From assembly GCA_007859835.1 (NCBI GenBank), contig SJPJ01000001.1, forward strand, positions 5,740,426 through 5,804,425: a DNA stretch of 64,000 nucleotides. The letters are read 5' to 3'. The notes under the pieces are model-generated. The model was not told the DNA's origin. It did not search any database and saw nothing but the letters and a program-made list of their open reading frames with translations. How positions within the stretch are numbered: position 1 is the stretch's first letter; each line of letters begins with the position of its first letter. Below, one piece after another: positions 27,120-35,455 of this stretch. Source of the stretch: Novipirellula herctigrandis (lineage in GTDB: Bacteria > Planctomycetota > Planctomycetia > Pirellulales > Pirellulaceae). Both the position numbers and the translations under genes were made by a program.

Positions 27120-27367
27120 TCAAAGTTGTGGGAAACCGAATCCTTTGTTTTCTAACCTGCTTTTAACTGTCAAAGCAGTGCAACATGTATCTTTTGCAAA
27201 CGATTGAAGTCGGTTTGGAAAGATGCGTGTTGCCTCCGTATCTGTATCGGTCATCGAGTGGATGAACCTGAATTTTCTTTTCAAAAAATCTTTTTGTTTG
27301 TGATTGTCCGTTGTTCGTCTTGGGGAGAATGGGCGCAATTGTTCTGGCTCCCCTACCCTGCTCCGCG
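27120..27367. other. 248-bp gap between flhF and the small membrane gene
   Basis: No supported coding region. The flhF-proximal end holds a G-rich repeat copy (27348-27365, CTCCCCTACCCTGCTCCG on the plus strand). No terminator or clear promoter was recognised. Confidence 0.4.
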
Positions 27368-28462
27368 CTACGCGGCTTCCATCTGGTTTGTTACAAACGA
27401 TCCCGGCAATAGTCGTGACAATAGCGGCTCCGCTGATGCCACTTGAATGTCATCCGGCACTTGTTGTCCGTTAGTCAAGTAGCTCAGTGGTATCCCCGCG
27501 AAATCGTCTGATGCCGTAATTGCGGACAACACGCCTGCGGTGCTGGTCGCTTCATCTAGTTTTGTCAAAATTGCTGCTGTCGGATGAGCCGGGGCAAATC
27601 CCTTTAACACGGATTGGATTGTCGAGGAGCTGCTGGTAGCGGCCATTACTAAATGCGTTTCATCTGGTTGAGCCATTCGCAGCAATTCAACTAATTGGTC
27701 AATTCTTGCGTCGCTCGAAGGACTTCGCCCCGCAGTATCAAGCAGGACTAAATCAACATCGCCAAGACGTTCAATCGCCGGTTGCATCTGCGAGGGATTC
27801 TCGACCACCTCCATCGGCAAGTCCATGATTTCAGCATACGCTTCGAGTTGCTGTACCGCCGCAATTCGGAAGGTGTCAATGGTGACCAAACCGACTCGGC
27901 GACGCTCTTGTATGCGGAAACCCGCCGCCAGTTTTGCGATCGTTGTTGTTTTACCGACGCCGGTTGGCCCGACCAAGGCGACAATGTGTTTCGCGCCAGG
28001 TTGAGTCCGAATCGGTCCGCCAATTCGAAGCTCACGAGCGATCGAGCGTTGAAGATGATCCATCCAAGGTTCGTTGATCGAATCGCCAAGGCCTACGGTA
28101 AAGCTTTCTGTTGACTTCAACCAACGAAGTGCGGTTTTCGGAGAGACTCCGGCATCGATCAATTGCTCGCGGAATCCTTCGAACGGTCCGGGGAACGTCG
28201 GTTCGGCTTGCATGTAACCGCTGCGAATCGGCACCGTCACGGGAACCTCTGCATCCGCTTGCGGTATCGAATCATCCGGCGTCTTTGCGTCATCGACACC
28301 GCGAAGTCCAGCGGTCACTTCCACATAAGTACGTCCTAGCCATCCCATCCATCCATCGCGGACTTGGCGAGTGTGCAGCACCGATGCGTCCGTACCCATT
28401 TGATTGCGGATTTCTTCCAGGGCGTCTTGGAGGCTAGCGGCACGGAATGTGCGAATATGCAT
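27368..28462 (-). CDS. flhF: Flagellar biosynthesis SRP-type GTPase FlhF
   Basis: FlhF is an SRP-type GTPase that helps place and start the flagellum at the cell pole. The 364-residue protein has the NG domain: LVGPTGVGKTTTIAKLAAGF (P-loop), VGLVTIDTFRIAAVQQL, LVLLDTAGRSPSSDAR and AAILTKLDEATSTAG. The N-terminus (HIRTFRAASLQDALEEIRNQ) matches FlhF B-domain starts. It lies 102 bp after flhA. It would be expected to work with FlhG, which is not in this cluster. Confidence 0.93.
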   Translation of the reverse strand: MHIRTFRAASLQDALEEIRNQMGTDASVLHTRQVRDGWMGWLGRTYVEVTAGLRGVDDAKTPDDSIPQADAEVPVTVPIRSGYMQAEPTFPGPFEGFREQLIDAGVSPKTALRWLKSTESFTVGLGDSINEPWMDHLQRSIARELRIGGPIRTQPGAKHIVALVGPTGVGKTTTIAKLAAGFRIQERRRVGLVTIDTFRIAAVQQLEAYAEIMDLPMEVVENPSQMQPAIERLGDVDLVLLDTAGRSPSSDARIDQLVELLRMAQPDETHLVMAATSSSSTIQSVLKGFAPAHPTAAILTKLDEATSTAGVLSAITASDDFAGIPLSYLTNGQQVPDDIQVASAEPLLSRLLPGSFVTNQMEAA

Positions 28463-28564
28463 GATTGTGAATCACGTCGCGTTGGAGATTGGAATGTTAT
28501 TCAGGTGGTGGCTTCAAGCCTCCACAATCGACTCTTGACGGTTTGAGTTCGCCACTAAACTAGG

Positions 28565-30634
28565 TTACTGATCACTGATGACTCCATAGGATTCGATTTT
28601 TGTGTCTTGCGTGACTTCGTTGTAGGACAATACTCGCAGCCGAGGCATCGAAGCGGACGTCATCTGTCGAAGCCCAGGACGAATCCGCGGACTGACGAGC
28701 AACACCGGTGGATAACCAGCTGTAATTAACTTCTTAACGCCTTCTTGGATCTTTTCGCAAGTGAGGTCTACCGCTTGGGGACTCATTCTTACAAAAAGTC
28801 CTCTTTCGCTGTGCTCAATCCCAGCCGCGATGCGATCTTCCATCGCAGGATCAAGTGCAAGCACATGTAACCGGCTGTGTTCATCGCGGTACCGAGTGCT
28901 AATGGTTCGTGCCAAACGGTGGCGAACGTATTCGCAAAGCCAAACGGGATCCTTCGTGCGAGAAGCGAAGTCACCGAGTGTTTCCAGTATGATGCCTAAT
29001 TGACGAATCGGAACGTCTTCGCGAAGGAGCATTTGTAGCACCTGCTGCACCTCGCTCACCTTCATTGCTCCGGGGATCAACTCGTCGACTACGGTAGGGG
29101 AAACTTCTTTTAGTTCATCAATCAGATGCTTCGTCGCATCACGCGACAGAAGTTCGTCCGCATGCCGTTTGGCTATTTCTTGTAGATGGGTTGCGAGTAC
29201 CGCCCCAGGTTCGACTGTCGTGTAACCATAGATTGCTGCTTGCTCGCGACGCATCGGGTCGATCCAGACCGCTGGTTCATTGAACGTTGGGTCGCGAGTC
29301 GGTTCGCCATCGATCACGGCGGTGGTTTGGCCATTGTCGATCGCCAACAATTTGTCGGGTCGCGCTATCGCCCGAGCGACCGTGTTTCCGGCAATCCGGA
29401 CCTCGTATTCGCAGTCCTCTAGGCTCATTTCATCCCGCACTCGCACTTTCGGTAGCACGATGCCAATGTCTGCGGCGATTGAATTGCGGACGCCCGTGAT
29501 TCGCTGCATGAGGTCGCCGCCACGCGACGGATCCGCGAGACTCAAAAGGCCCAAACCGATCGTCATTTCCATCGGGTCAATCGTGAGGAAATCTTCCACG
29601 CGTTTTTCCGGTGGTGCTTCGGCAGCCGCTTTTTCCGCCGTTTCACGATCGTTACTGGCTGCAATGTCTTTCGTTTGTTGACGGTTCATTGCGACCGCTA
29701 AGCCAATGCACGCAGTCCCGAGTGTAAACATCGGGATGGTTGGCAAATTGGTCACAATCAACAGCAGTAAAAAGCAACCGGCAACCGCCAACGCTTTGGG
29801 GTTACCAAAGAGTTGCTGCAAAAACTCGACTGGCAAGTTTGTTTTTTGAGTGCTTCGCGTTACTAGCAAGCCAGCTGCAAGTGATATCAAAAGCGCCGGA
29901 ACTTGACTGACCAATCCGTCACCAATCGTTAGTTTGGTGAACAGTGCACCCGCTTCGGATAGCGTCATGCCCGCTTGGACGATCCCGATATAGAGCCCAC
30001 CCATCACGTTGACCATCGTGATCACAATCCCAGCGATAGCATCACCACGAACGAACTTACTCGCACCATCCATCGCCCCGTAGAAGTCGGCTTGTGAGCT
30101 GACTTGTTCGCGACGTTCGGTCGCTTCCTGTTCGGTGATCGCACCCGCATTGAAATCGGCATCGATCGCCATTTGTCGGCCTGGCATACCGTCCAACGCA
30201 AAGCGAGCTGCGACCTCACTGATTCGTGTCGCACCTTTGGTGATCACAATAAATTGGATCAACACAATAATGACAAAGATAATAATGCCGACTTCAATTC
30301 GGTCGCCTGCGACGAAATCGCCGAAACTTCGGATGACCCCCCCAGCTGCGTCCATCCCGAGTGTGTCGGCACCGGTCAAAATCAAACGCGTTGTTGCGAT
30401 GTTCAGGACCAATCGGGCAAGCGTCGTTGCTAAAAGTAGCGAGGGAAAAACGCTGAATTCTTGAGGTGTCGAAACATAAACGGTCGTCAAAAGGATGATC
30501 ACACCGATCGTAATGTTCATCGCCAAAAACAAATCCATTAGGATTGCTGGCAATGGAATCAAGATCACAACCAGACAGCCGATTATGCCAATCGGCAGGA
30601 TCAGATCACGATATCGGAGTAACAACGACTGCAC
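28565..30634 (-). CDS. flhA: Flagellar export apparatus protein FlhA
   Basis: FlhA forms the export gate of the flagellar type III secretion system. The 689-residue protein has the eight-span N-terminal half with the FHIPEP-type loop region (VGIIIFVIIVLIQFIVITKG then RISEVAARFALDGMPGRQMA) and the cytoplasmic C-terminal half (LGIVLPKVRVRDEM-type region, VPIRQLGIILETLGDFA). Length is normal. It is first in the minus-strand run flhA-flhF-97aa-fliA. The upstream region 30635-30775 separates it from the large Ser/Thr kinase on the same strand. Confidence 0.96.
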   Translation of the reverse strand: MQSLLLRYRDLILPIGIIGCLVVILIPLPAILMDLFLAMNITIGVIILLTTVYVSTPQEFSVFPSLLLATTLARLVLNIATTRLILTGADTLGMDAAGGVIRSFGDFVAGDRIEVGIIIFVIIVLIQFIVITKGATRISEVAARFALDGMPGRQMAIDADFNAGAITEQEATERREQVSSQADFYGAMDGASKFVRGDAIAGIVITMVNVMGGLYIGIVQAGMTLSEAGALFTKLTIGDGLVSQVPALLISLAAGLLVTRSTQKTNLPVEFLQQLFGNPKALAVAGCFLLLLIVTNLPTIPMFTLGTACIGLAVAMNRQQTKDIAASNDRETAEKAAAEAPPEKRVEDFLTIDPMEMTIGLGLLSLADPSRGGDLMQRITGVRNSIAADIGIVLPKVRVRDEMSLEDCEYEVRIAGNTVARAIARPDKLLAIDNGQTTAVIDGEPTRDPTFNEPAVWIDPMRREQAAIYGYTTVEPGAVLATHLQEIAKRHADELLSRDATKHLIDELKEVSPTVVDELIPGAMKVSEVQQVLQMLLREDVPIRQLGIILETLGDFASRTKDPVWLCEYVRHRLARTISTRYRDEHSRLHVLALDPAMEDRIAAGIEHSERGLFVRMSPQAVDLTCEKIQEGVKKLITAGYPPVLLVSPRIRPGLRQMTSASMPRLRVLSYNEVTQDTKIESYGVISDQ

Positions 30635-30775
30635 AAAACACCTTTGTACTAAACAAAAAGCGACTCGTTCGCTTCAACTCGTCGAAGGTACAAAAAACAC
30701 GACGACAGAGTCCAGAGAAGATTACATGCGTTGATAGCAATAGAAGCGACACCTCTCCCAACCCGGCGAGGTGAC

Positions 30776-33700
30776 CTACTCGATCCACTCACCGCCATCG
30801 CGGGTGAGCATCTTTTGCAATTTCACTTCATCGATGAGGTCCATCATCATTTCAACGGAGCCGTCTGCTTTGAGAATGATCAGTGGCATATTATCGATGG
30901 GCTCCACCGTGGTGTTCGTCAAGTCCTCGGGTTTCGTCCAAGGCACGTTTTTCTTAGTCGTCAAGATCAAGGCGGTGTTTGAAGTGCCGTCGGTGAAATC
31001 CGCGAACGAATGGCCCGTGACACCGAGACCACCGTGTTTGGTCGCAATCCCAACGAAGTTCGTTTCACCTTTGCTTTGTTCGGAGGACGCGTATGGGGAC
31101 CGATAAACTTCTGGCATTTTGTCCAGCAGCGTTAGGTTGTGTTCACTATCCCATGGCTCATCGAATCGATACTGCTCAAACAGTTCTTGATTCTCAATAA
31201 ATGGCAATATTGCGACTCGCCAACTAAATGGATACGCAGCATCACCGTTGATGCCACGCTTTCCTTCGCGGACGTTTTGACTACCAGGGAGTTTTCGATA
31301 GGCATCGTGAAAGTTATAGAACGCAATGCCGATTTGCTTGATTGAATTAAGTGTCTCTACAATCGATATTGACCGAGTCTTAGCCTTCACGGTCTGAGCA
31401 ACTTCATCCAACGGCAACGCTTGGTAGCGAACCAGATCGTTCAAAACGGTAGCCCACGGTTGCCCAAGCTTATCAACTAGCTTTGGCAGATCTTGCGAGG
31501 ATCGTGGTACGTCACCGATACGTCGCATGATGAGGTTGGGGAGATCTCCTTGATCATTGAAATCGCGTGGACGTATCTCGCCATTCTTGAATCCAAGTCG
31601 GACCTTTCCGTCGGATTCAAAACCATAGATGCCGAGTACTGTTTCTGATATCGGAAACCGGATCTCCATATCAATCTCACCAGGAAGCCAAGTTGTGTCT
31701 AGTGAAATGGTTCCAAACGACAACAAACCGACTTTTGAATCTGAAAAGTAATAAATCCGTTTACGATCAATGACGACTAATGGCGACTGAGTTGCGTTGA
31801 CGTTGCTTGCGACTTCACCAACCCAAACACCTTGAAGGCGATCGAGTTCATTCGATTCAATCGTTGCAGTTGATGGTTTTTGCGGATCAACCAAACCTCC
31901 ATGGATACTTTGCATGATGGAACGAGTCTCTTCCTCGGAGAAATCTCCGAAGAGTCTCGCTTTCCCAATGATCTCTGACAGAATGTTCGGTGCCGCGCGA
32001 ATGGTACCGTCGACGACAACCGCAAGCGGATGATTCAAGTTACTGCGAGTGAGCATTTGAAATTTCTGTGCCAAAACATCATCGAACTCAAACTCAAGAA
32101 CTGGCTGTCGTGATTGCACATCAAACGTCGATTGGACCACCGTGACATGTTCTTTGAGATCCGCCCATTCGATCCGGTGCAACGCTGACCCCGATGCCAA
32201 TCCGTACCGCTTTCCGTTGTACTGGTGCGCAATCGGAGCCGGTACATCTTTGGGCAACTGGATCCAAATACCAGCATCCGTCGTCACGACTTTATCGTTC
32301 TTAGGGTCCGAACTTATTTGGCCATGTAAGAGAGATTTCGCCGCAGATAATTCGGCATTGGATACTTCATCTGAGTTCAGCAAGACAATAAAAACCAGTG
32401 GATCGTCGGGCAGAATCGTGCCATCGCCAACTTCCACCGCTGGAGCTAGCGCCGAACTGGCACGTTCTTGCGCAGCCCCCCTGCCCTGCCCCGGTGTCTC
32501 CGCAATCGTCACTTGACTTCCCGCCGGTGCATTGATTTGTGCCTTTGTTCCATCGGGATACTCAATCGTGATGGTGATTCCCATGATGATGCCGACGATT
32601 AGCCCCAATAGCCCCGCAGCAACGGCGACCCAGATTGGTACTCGGCGGTTTCTCGATGGTTGGGTTTGTGTGATTCGAGGTGGAACTGGTGCCGGAACGT
32701 ATTTCGTCTGGCCAAGTCGCTGCAAATCATTGCCAGACGTAAATGGAGCCAAACGCTCGGCGATTTCTATCGGTGTTTGCGGTCGCTTTTTGGGATCCTT
32801 TTGCAACATTGAATCGACCAGTGACGCGAGTTCTTTGGGGGCGTCTGGCAACCATTGTTTTAAGCGTGGCGCAGGAGTCGATACGTGTGCGGTCATTTTC
32901 GCGAAGGGTGTTTCGTGGTCCTCGTCTGCAAAGGGAGCACTGCCGGTGAGTAGTTTCATTAGTGTGCATCCAAGCGAATAGATATCTGCGTGGATATCGA
33001 CGCTACGGCTATCGGTCACTTGTTCGGGTGCGATATAGTCGGCCGTGCCCATCGTTTGCCCAGTACCCGTGATCTCGGGATGATCGGGATCGCCATACTC
33101 GAAGCGGGCCAATCCCAGGTCCAACAGCTTCACTTCACCCGATCGACTGAGCATGATGTTCGACGGTTTTATGTCGCGGTGTACGAACCCTTGGCTGTCG
33201 GTGTACGCCAATGCGATGGCGACTTGGCGAACGACTTCGCAGGCATCGGCGATCCGAAGAGGTCCGGTGCTTTGAACCAATTGGCCTAAATCTAATCCGT
33301 CGATGAATTCGGTGACCAGTACTGCGGTCCCTTCGATCTCGCGAGCGTCATGCGCGGTGACAATGTTGGGATGACTCAATTGTCCGACGGCTCGCATCTC
33401 GGCTTCAAACCGCTGTCGCATGCGCGGGTCGGACAGCCGATGCGTCGCCAGCACCTTTAACGCGACTTCGCGGCCAAGCTTGGTATGCCGTGCCAAATAG
33501 ACACTGCCCATTCCACCACGACCAAGCGGCCGAACGACTTCGTATTCACCAATTTCATGCCGCAGTTCGCTCGTATTGCCCAGTACGCCCAAAGCTTTCG
33601 CAACTGCGACTTGGCAACCAAGTTCTTCACCGAATTGAGTCAAAGGATCTGGTTGACGCAAGCCGGTGATCAATGAATCTTCGCCATCGTCGATCGTCTC

Positions 33701-33835
33701 AAGTTCGGATGTACATGCTTCGCAGTCTCGAACATGCATGAAAATCGCATCGCTGTCACTCTCGGGAAGTCTCCCGGTAGCATACGCTCGCAATTTCTGT
33801 ATCGGTGGGCACTGGGGAGGTGTCACTGTCATCAT
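30776..33835 (-). CDS. Membrane Ser/Thr kinase with zinc finger, SecD-like and DUF1559-like parts
   Basis: The 1019-residue mosaic has: an HxxxCxxC zinc-finger-like motif (residues 34-41), as in anti-sigma factors; a kinase domain (98-365) with GRGGMGSVY, Lys 127, HRDIKPSN (Asp 221) and DLG for DFG; a membrane span near 395-418; a SecD-like segment (LEFEFDDVLAQKF, ARLFGDFSEEETRSI); a TIGR03067-like segment (LQGVWVGEV); and a DUF1559-like tail (SIKQIGIAFYNFHDAYRKLP, PFSWRVAILPFIENQELF, FADFTDGTSNT). ATG 33835 is used because AGGAG stands 6 bp before it. A G-rich repeat gives PGQGRGAAQ after the span. It is divergent from an ECF sigma gene. A signal-sensing kinase acting on sigma is inferred. 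Confidence 0.9.
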   Translation of the reverse strand: MMTVTPPQCPPIQKLRAYATGRLPESDSDAIFMHVRDCEACTSELETIDDGEDSLITGLRQPDPLTQFGEELGCQVAVAKALGVLGNTSELRHEIGEYEVVRPLGRGGMGSVYLARHTKLGREVALKVLATHRLSDPRMRQRFEAEMRAVGQLSHPNIVTAHDAREIEGTAVLVTEFIDGLDLGQLVQSTGPLRIADACEVVRQVAIALAYTDSQGFVHRDIKPSNIMLSRSGEVKLLDLGLARFEYGDPDHPEITGTGQTMGTADYIAPEQVTDSRSVDIHADIYSLGCTLMKLLTGSAPFADEDHETPFAKMTAHVSTPAPRLKQWLPDAPKELASLVDSMLQKDPKKRPQTPIEIAERLAPFTSGNDLQRLGQTKYVPAPVPPRITQTQPSRNRRVPIWVAVAAGLLGLIVGIIMGITITIEYPDGTKAQINAPAGSQVTIAETPGQGRGAAQERASSALAPAVEVGDGTILPDDPLVFIVLLNSDEVSNAELSAAKSLLHGQISSDPKNDKVVTTDAGIWIQLPKDVPAPIAHQYNGKRYGLASGSALHRIEWADLKEHVTVVQSTFDVQSRQPVLEFEFDDVLAQKFQMLTRSNLNHPLAVVVDGTIRAAPNILSEIIGKARLFGDFSEEETRSIMQSIHGGLVDPQKPSTATIESNELDRLQGVWVGEVASNVNATQSPLVVIDRKRIYYFSDSKVGLLSFGTISLDTTWLPGEIDMEIRFPISETVLGIYGFESDGKVRLGFKNGEIRPRDFNDQGDLPNLIMRRIGDVPRSSQDLPKLVDKLGQPWATVLNDLVRYQALPLDEVAQTVKAKTRSISIVETLNSIKQIGIAFYNFHDAYRKLPGSQNVREGKRGINGDAAYPFSWRVAILPFIENQELFEQYRFDEPWDSEHNLTLLDKMPEVYRSPYASSEQSKGETNFVGIATKHGGLGVTGHSFADFTDGTSNTALILTTKKNVPWTKPEDLTNTTVEPIDNMPLIILKADGSVEMMMDLIDEVKLQKMLTRDGGEWIE
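32476..32492 (-). repeat. Dispersed G-rich micro-repeat (kinase copy)
   Basis: On the coding (minus) strand GGGGCAGGGCAGGGGGG has four G-runs. It is read PGQGRG in the linker just after the kinase membrane span. Confidence 0.55.
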
Positions 33836-33951
33836 TGCATTCTCCTGGGAAGTGAGACACATTGTAAGGTAAGCAGCAGGGCGTTCCCATCGTTAGGAAC
33901 TCTTTGCGAGTCCCCCCAACAACGAGATAAACGCAAACGTCTGACATCATT

Positions 33952-34554
33952 TTGCAGAATCCTCCATTTCCCTCCGATCGACCGGAGCATCCGACGCTAT
34001 CCTCGGATTGGCTCACCCTTACGCAGCAAATGGACCCGGATGCTTGGAGCCGATTAGCGACGACGTTTGGGCCGATCGTTTACAAGTGGTGCCGAGTGTC
34101 TAATGTGCCGATGTCCGATGCGGCGGACGTTGTTCAAGACGTGTTTGCATCGGTTGCACGCGGTATCAGTGATTTTGAGCGTCAAAAACAAGAGGGCAGT
34201 TTTCGCAGTTGGCTAGCGACGATCACTCGCAATCGCACTGCGGATTACTTTCGACGTGCTGCCAAAGCACAAGCGGCGATAGGCGGAACGGACGCCATGT
34301 TGGCAATGCAGCGACATGCCGAATCACTCGAATCAACGATCAGCGAAGCGAGTGTCGAAGCGGCGATTTCGCATCAATTGCTGCAGCAAGTTCGGGCCGA
34401 GTTCGAGACTGCGACATGGGACGCGTTCTGGCTAACGACGATCGAGGAAAAATCTGCCAGCGAAGCAGCTGAGATCACCGGTCTATCCCGAGCAAGCGTC
34501 TACCAAGCCAAATCCCGCATCCTGAGAAGATTGCGGCAACGATTGGAAACGTAA
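33952..34554 (+). CDS. ECF RNA polymerase sigma factor
   Basis: The 200-residue protein has sigma-2 (YKWCRVSNVPMSDAADVVQDV, FRSWLATITRNRTADYFRR) and sigma-4 (LTTIEEKSASEAAEITGLSR then VYQAKSRILRRL). No ATG precedes the sigma-2 region in frame before the TAA at 33928, so TTG 33952 is the most likely start; Met 25 would be late. It is divergent from the multidomain Ser/Thr kinase with 116 bp between starts. ECF sigma genes next to Ser/Thr kinases are a known planctomycete arrangement. Target promoters cannot be read from this sequence. Confidence 0.88.
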   Translation: MQNPPFPSDRPEHPTLSSDWLTLTQQMDPDAWSRLATTFGPIVYKWCRVSNVPMSDAADVVQDVFASVARGISDFERQKQEGSFRSWLATITRNRTADYFRRAAKAQAAIGGTDAMLAMQRHAESLESTISEASVEAAISHQLLQQVRAEFETATWDAFWLTTIEEKSASEAAEITGLSRASVYQAKSRILRRLRQRLET

Positions 34555-34629
34555 ACGCAGTTCCGGCATCAGGAGTAATCGATCCGGCTTTCTCGCTTCA
34601 TGCCGGAATTTTTGTTGGTCGCTTGCGGC

Positions 34630-35388
34630 CTACGGGGTCAACCAATCAAGGGCGTTGACCAGCAGTTTTGGCAACACATCGCCGGCGAAGTCATCTTTGT
34701 GACCGAGCGATGTGTAGAATGATTTTCCGCCATCGGCTCGCGTGAAGGTCCACGCAATTGGTTCACTCCCCTGCCCTTCCACTTTGCCATCCATCAAAAC
34801 GGTTGTGCCTTCGGCAATGGGAGAGACGACATAGAGCGATCCAGTCGACGTGAAAGACTTGTCGGTATCGATGTTTTTGAGCAGTATATTGCTAACTTCA
34901 CCGGCGTCTCGACAGGTAACCGTCGTTACCAAATCATTGCCGTAGTGATTTGTGTAGCTACCGCCAAAGACATCATGGTCCCATGACGTCCATTGATGGT
35001 AACCATCGGGCGGGTTCCCCGTTCGCAAACAAAATGCATGGTTTGCCGTTCGAATCCCAACGACTGGTTTTCCCGAGGCCACGTGACGTCGAATCGTATC
35101 AAGTTGTGTTTTGGGCAATGTCCGCCTGCGAACGCTAATCACAACAACGTCTGCGTCGTCAACTTGCTCGATACCAACAAACCGGTTCCGATCCGCCGGG
35201 TCTTCGAACACGAACGACACATCAAAATCCTGCTCAAGCGATTGCTTTGCAAACGCAGGTAGCGTCTGATGCGTTTCGTACTCCCGCTCGGCAATTAGCA
35301 TGACAATTCGCGGTTTCGATTCGTCTGCATGCACCGAAAGCGACCCGAAAGACGTGATCAAGCAAACGAGGATTGCGAGCAGTTTCAT
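34630..35388 (-). CDS. Secreted ThuA-like protein
   Basis: The 252-residue protein has a signal peptide (MKLLAILVCLITSFGSLSVH, cleavage near ADE). The rest has the ThuA-like/glutamine-amidotransferase-like Rossmann fold: RIVMLIAEREYETHQTL, DADVVVISVRRRTLP, ASGKPVVGIRTANHAF, then HQWTSWDHDVFGGSYTNHYG. ThuA was named for trehalose use, but most planctomycete members are unassigned. A G-rich repeat (34766-34776) is read as VEGQGSEP. Its start is 67 bp from the serA stop; both are on the minus strand. Confidence 0.85.
   Translation of the reverse strand: MKLLAILVCLITSFGSLSVHADESKPRIVMLIAEREYETHQTLPAFAKQSLEQDFDVSFVFEDPADRNRFVGIEQVDDADVVVISVRRRTLPKTQLDTIRRHVASGKPVVGIRTANHAFCLRTGNPPDGYHQWTSWDHDVFGGSYTNHYGNDLVTTVTCRDAGEVSNILLKNIDTDKSFTSTGSLYVVSPIAEGTTVLMDGKVEGQGSEPIAWTFTRADGGKSFYTSLGHKDDFAGDVLPKLLVNALDWLTP
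34766..34776 (-). repeat. Dispersed G-rich micro-repeat (ThuA copy)
   Basis: On the coding strand GGGCAGGGGAG is read GQGS in the ThuA-like protein (VEGQGSEP), in a surface loop. Confidence 0.45.
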
Positions 35389-35455
35389 GGTGGGATTTTC
35401 CGGTGGCTTGGACGCTGCAGATTGCTAGGAGTCAGCTTACTCGCTGGGTTCCAAG

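Noticed and set aside
27120-27338. A 72-aa minus-strand frame in the flhF gap
   Set aside because: Basic, non-hydrophobic composition without similarity; the start lacks a ribosome site.
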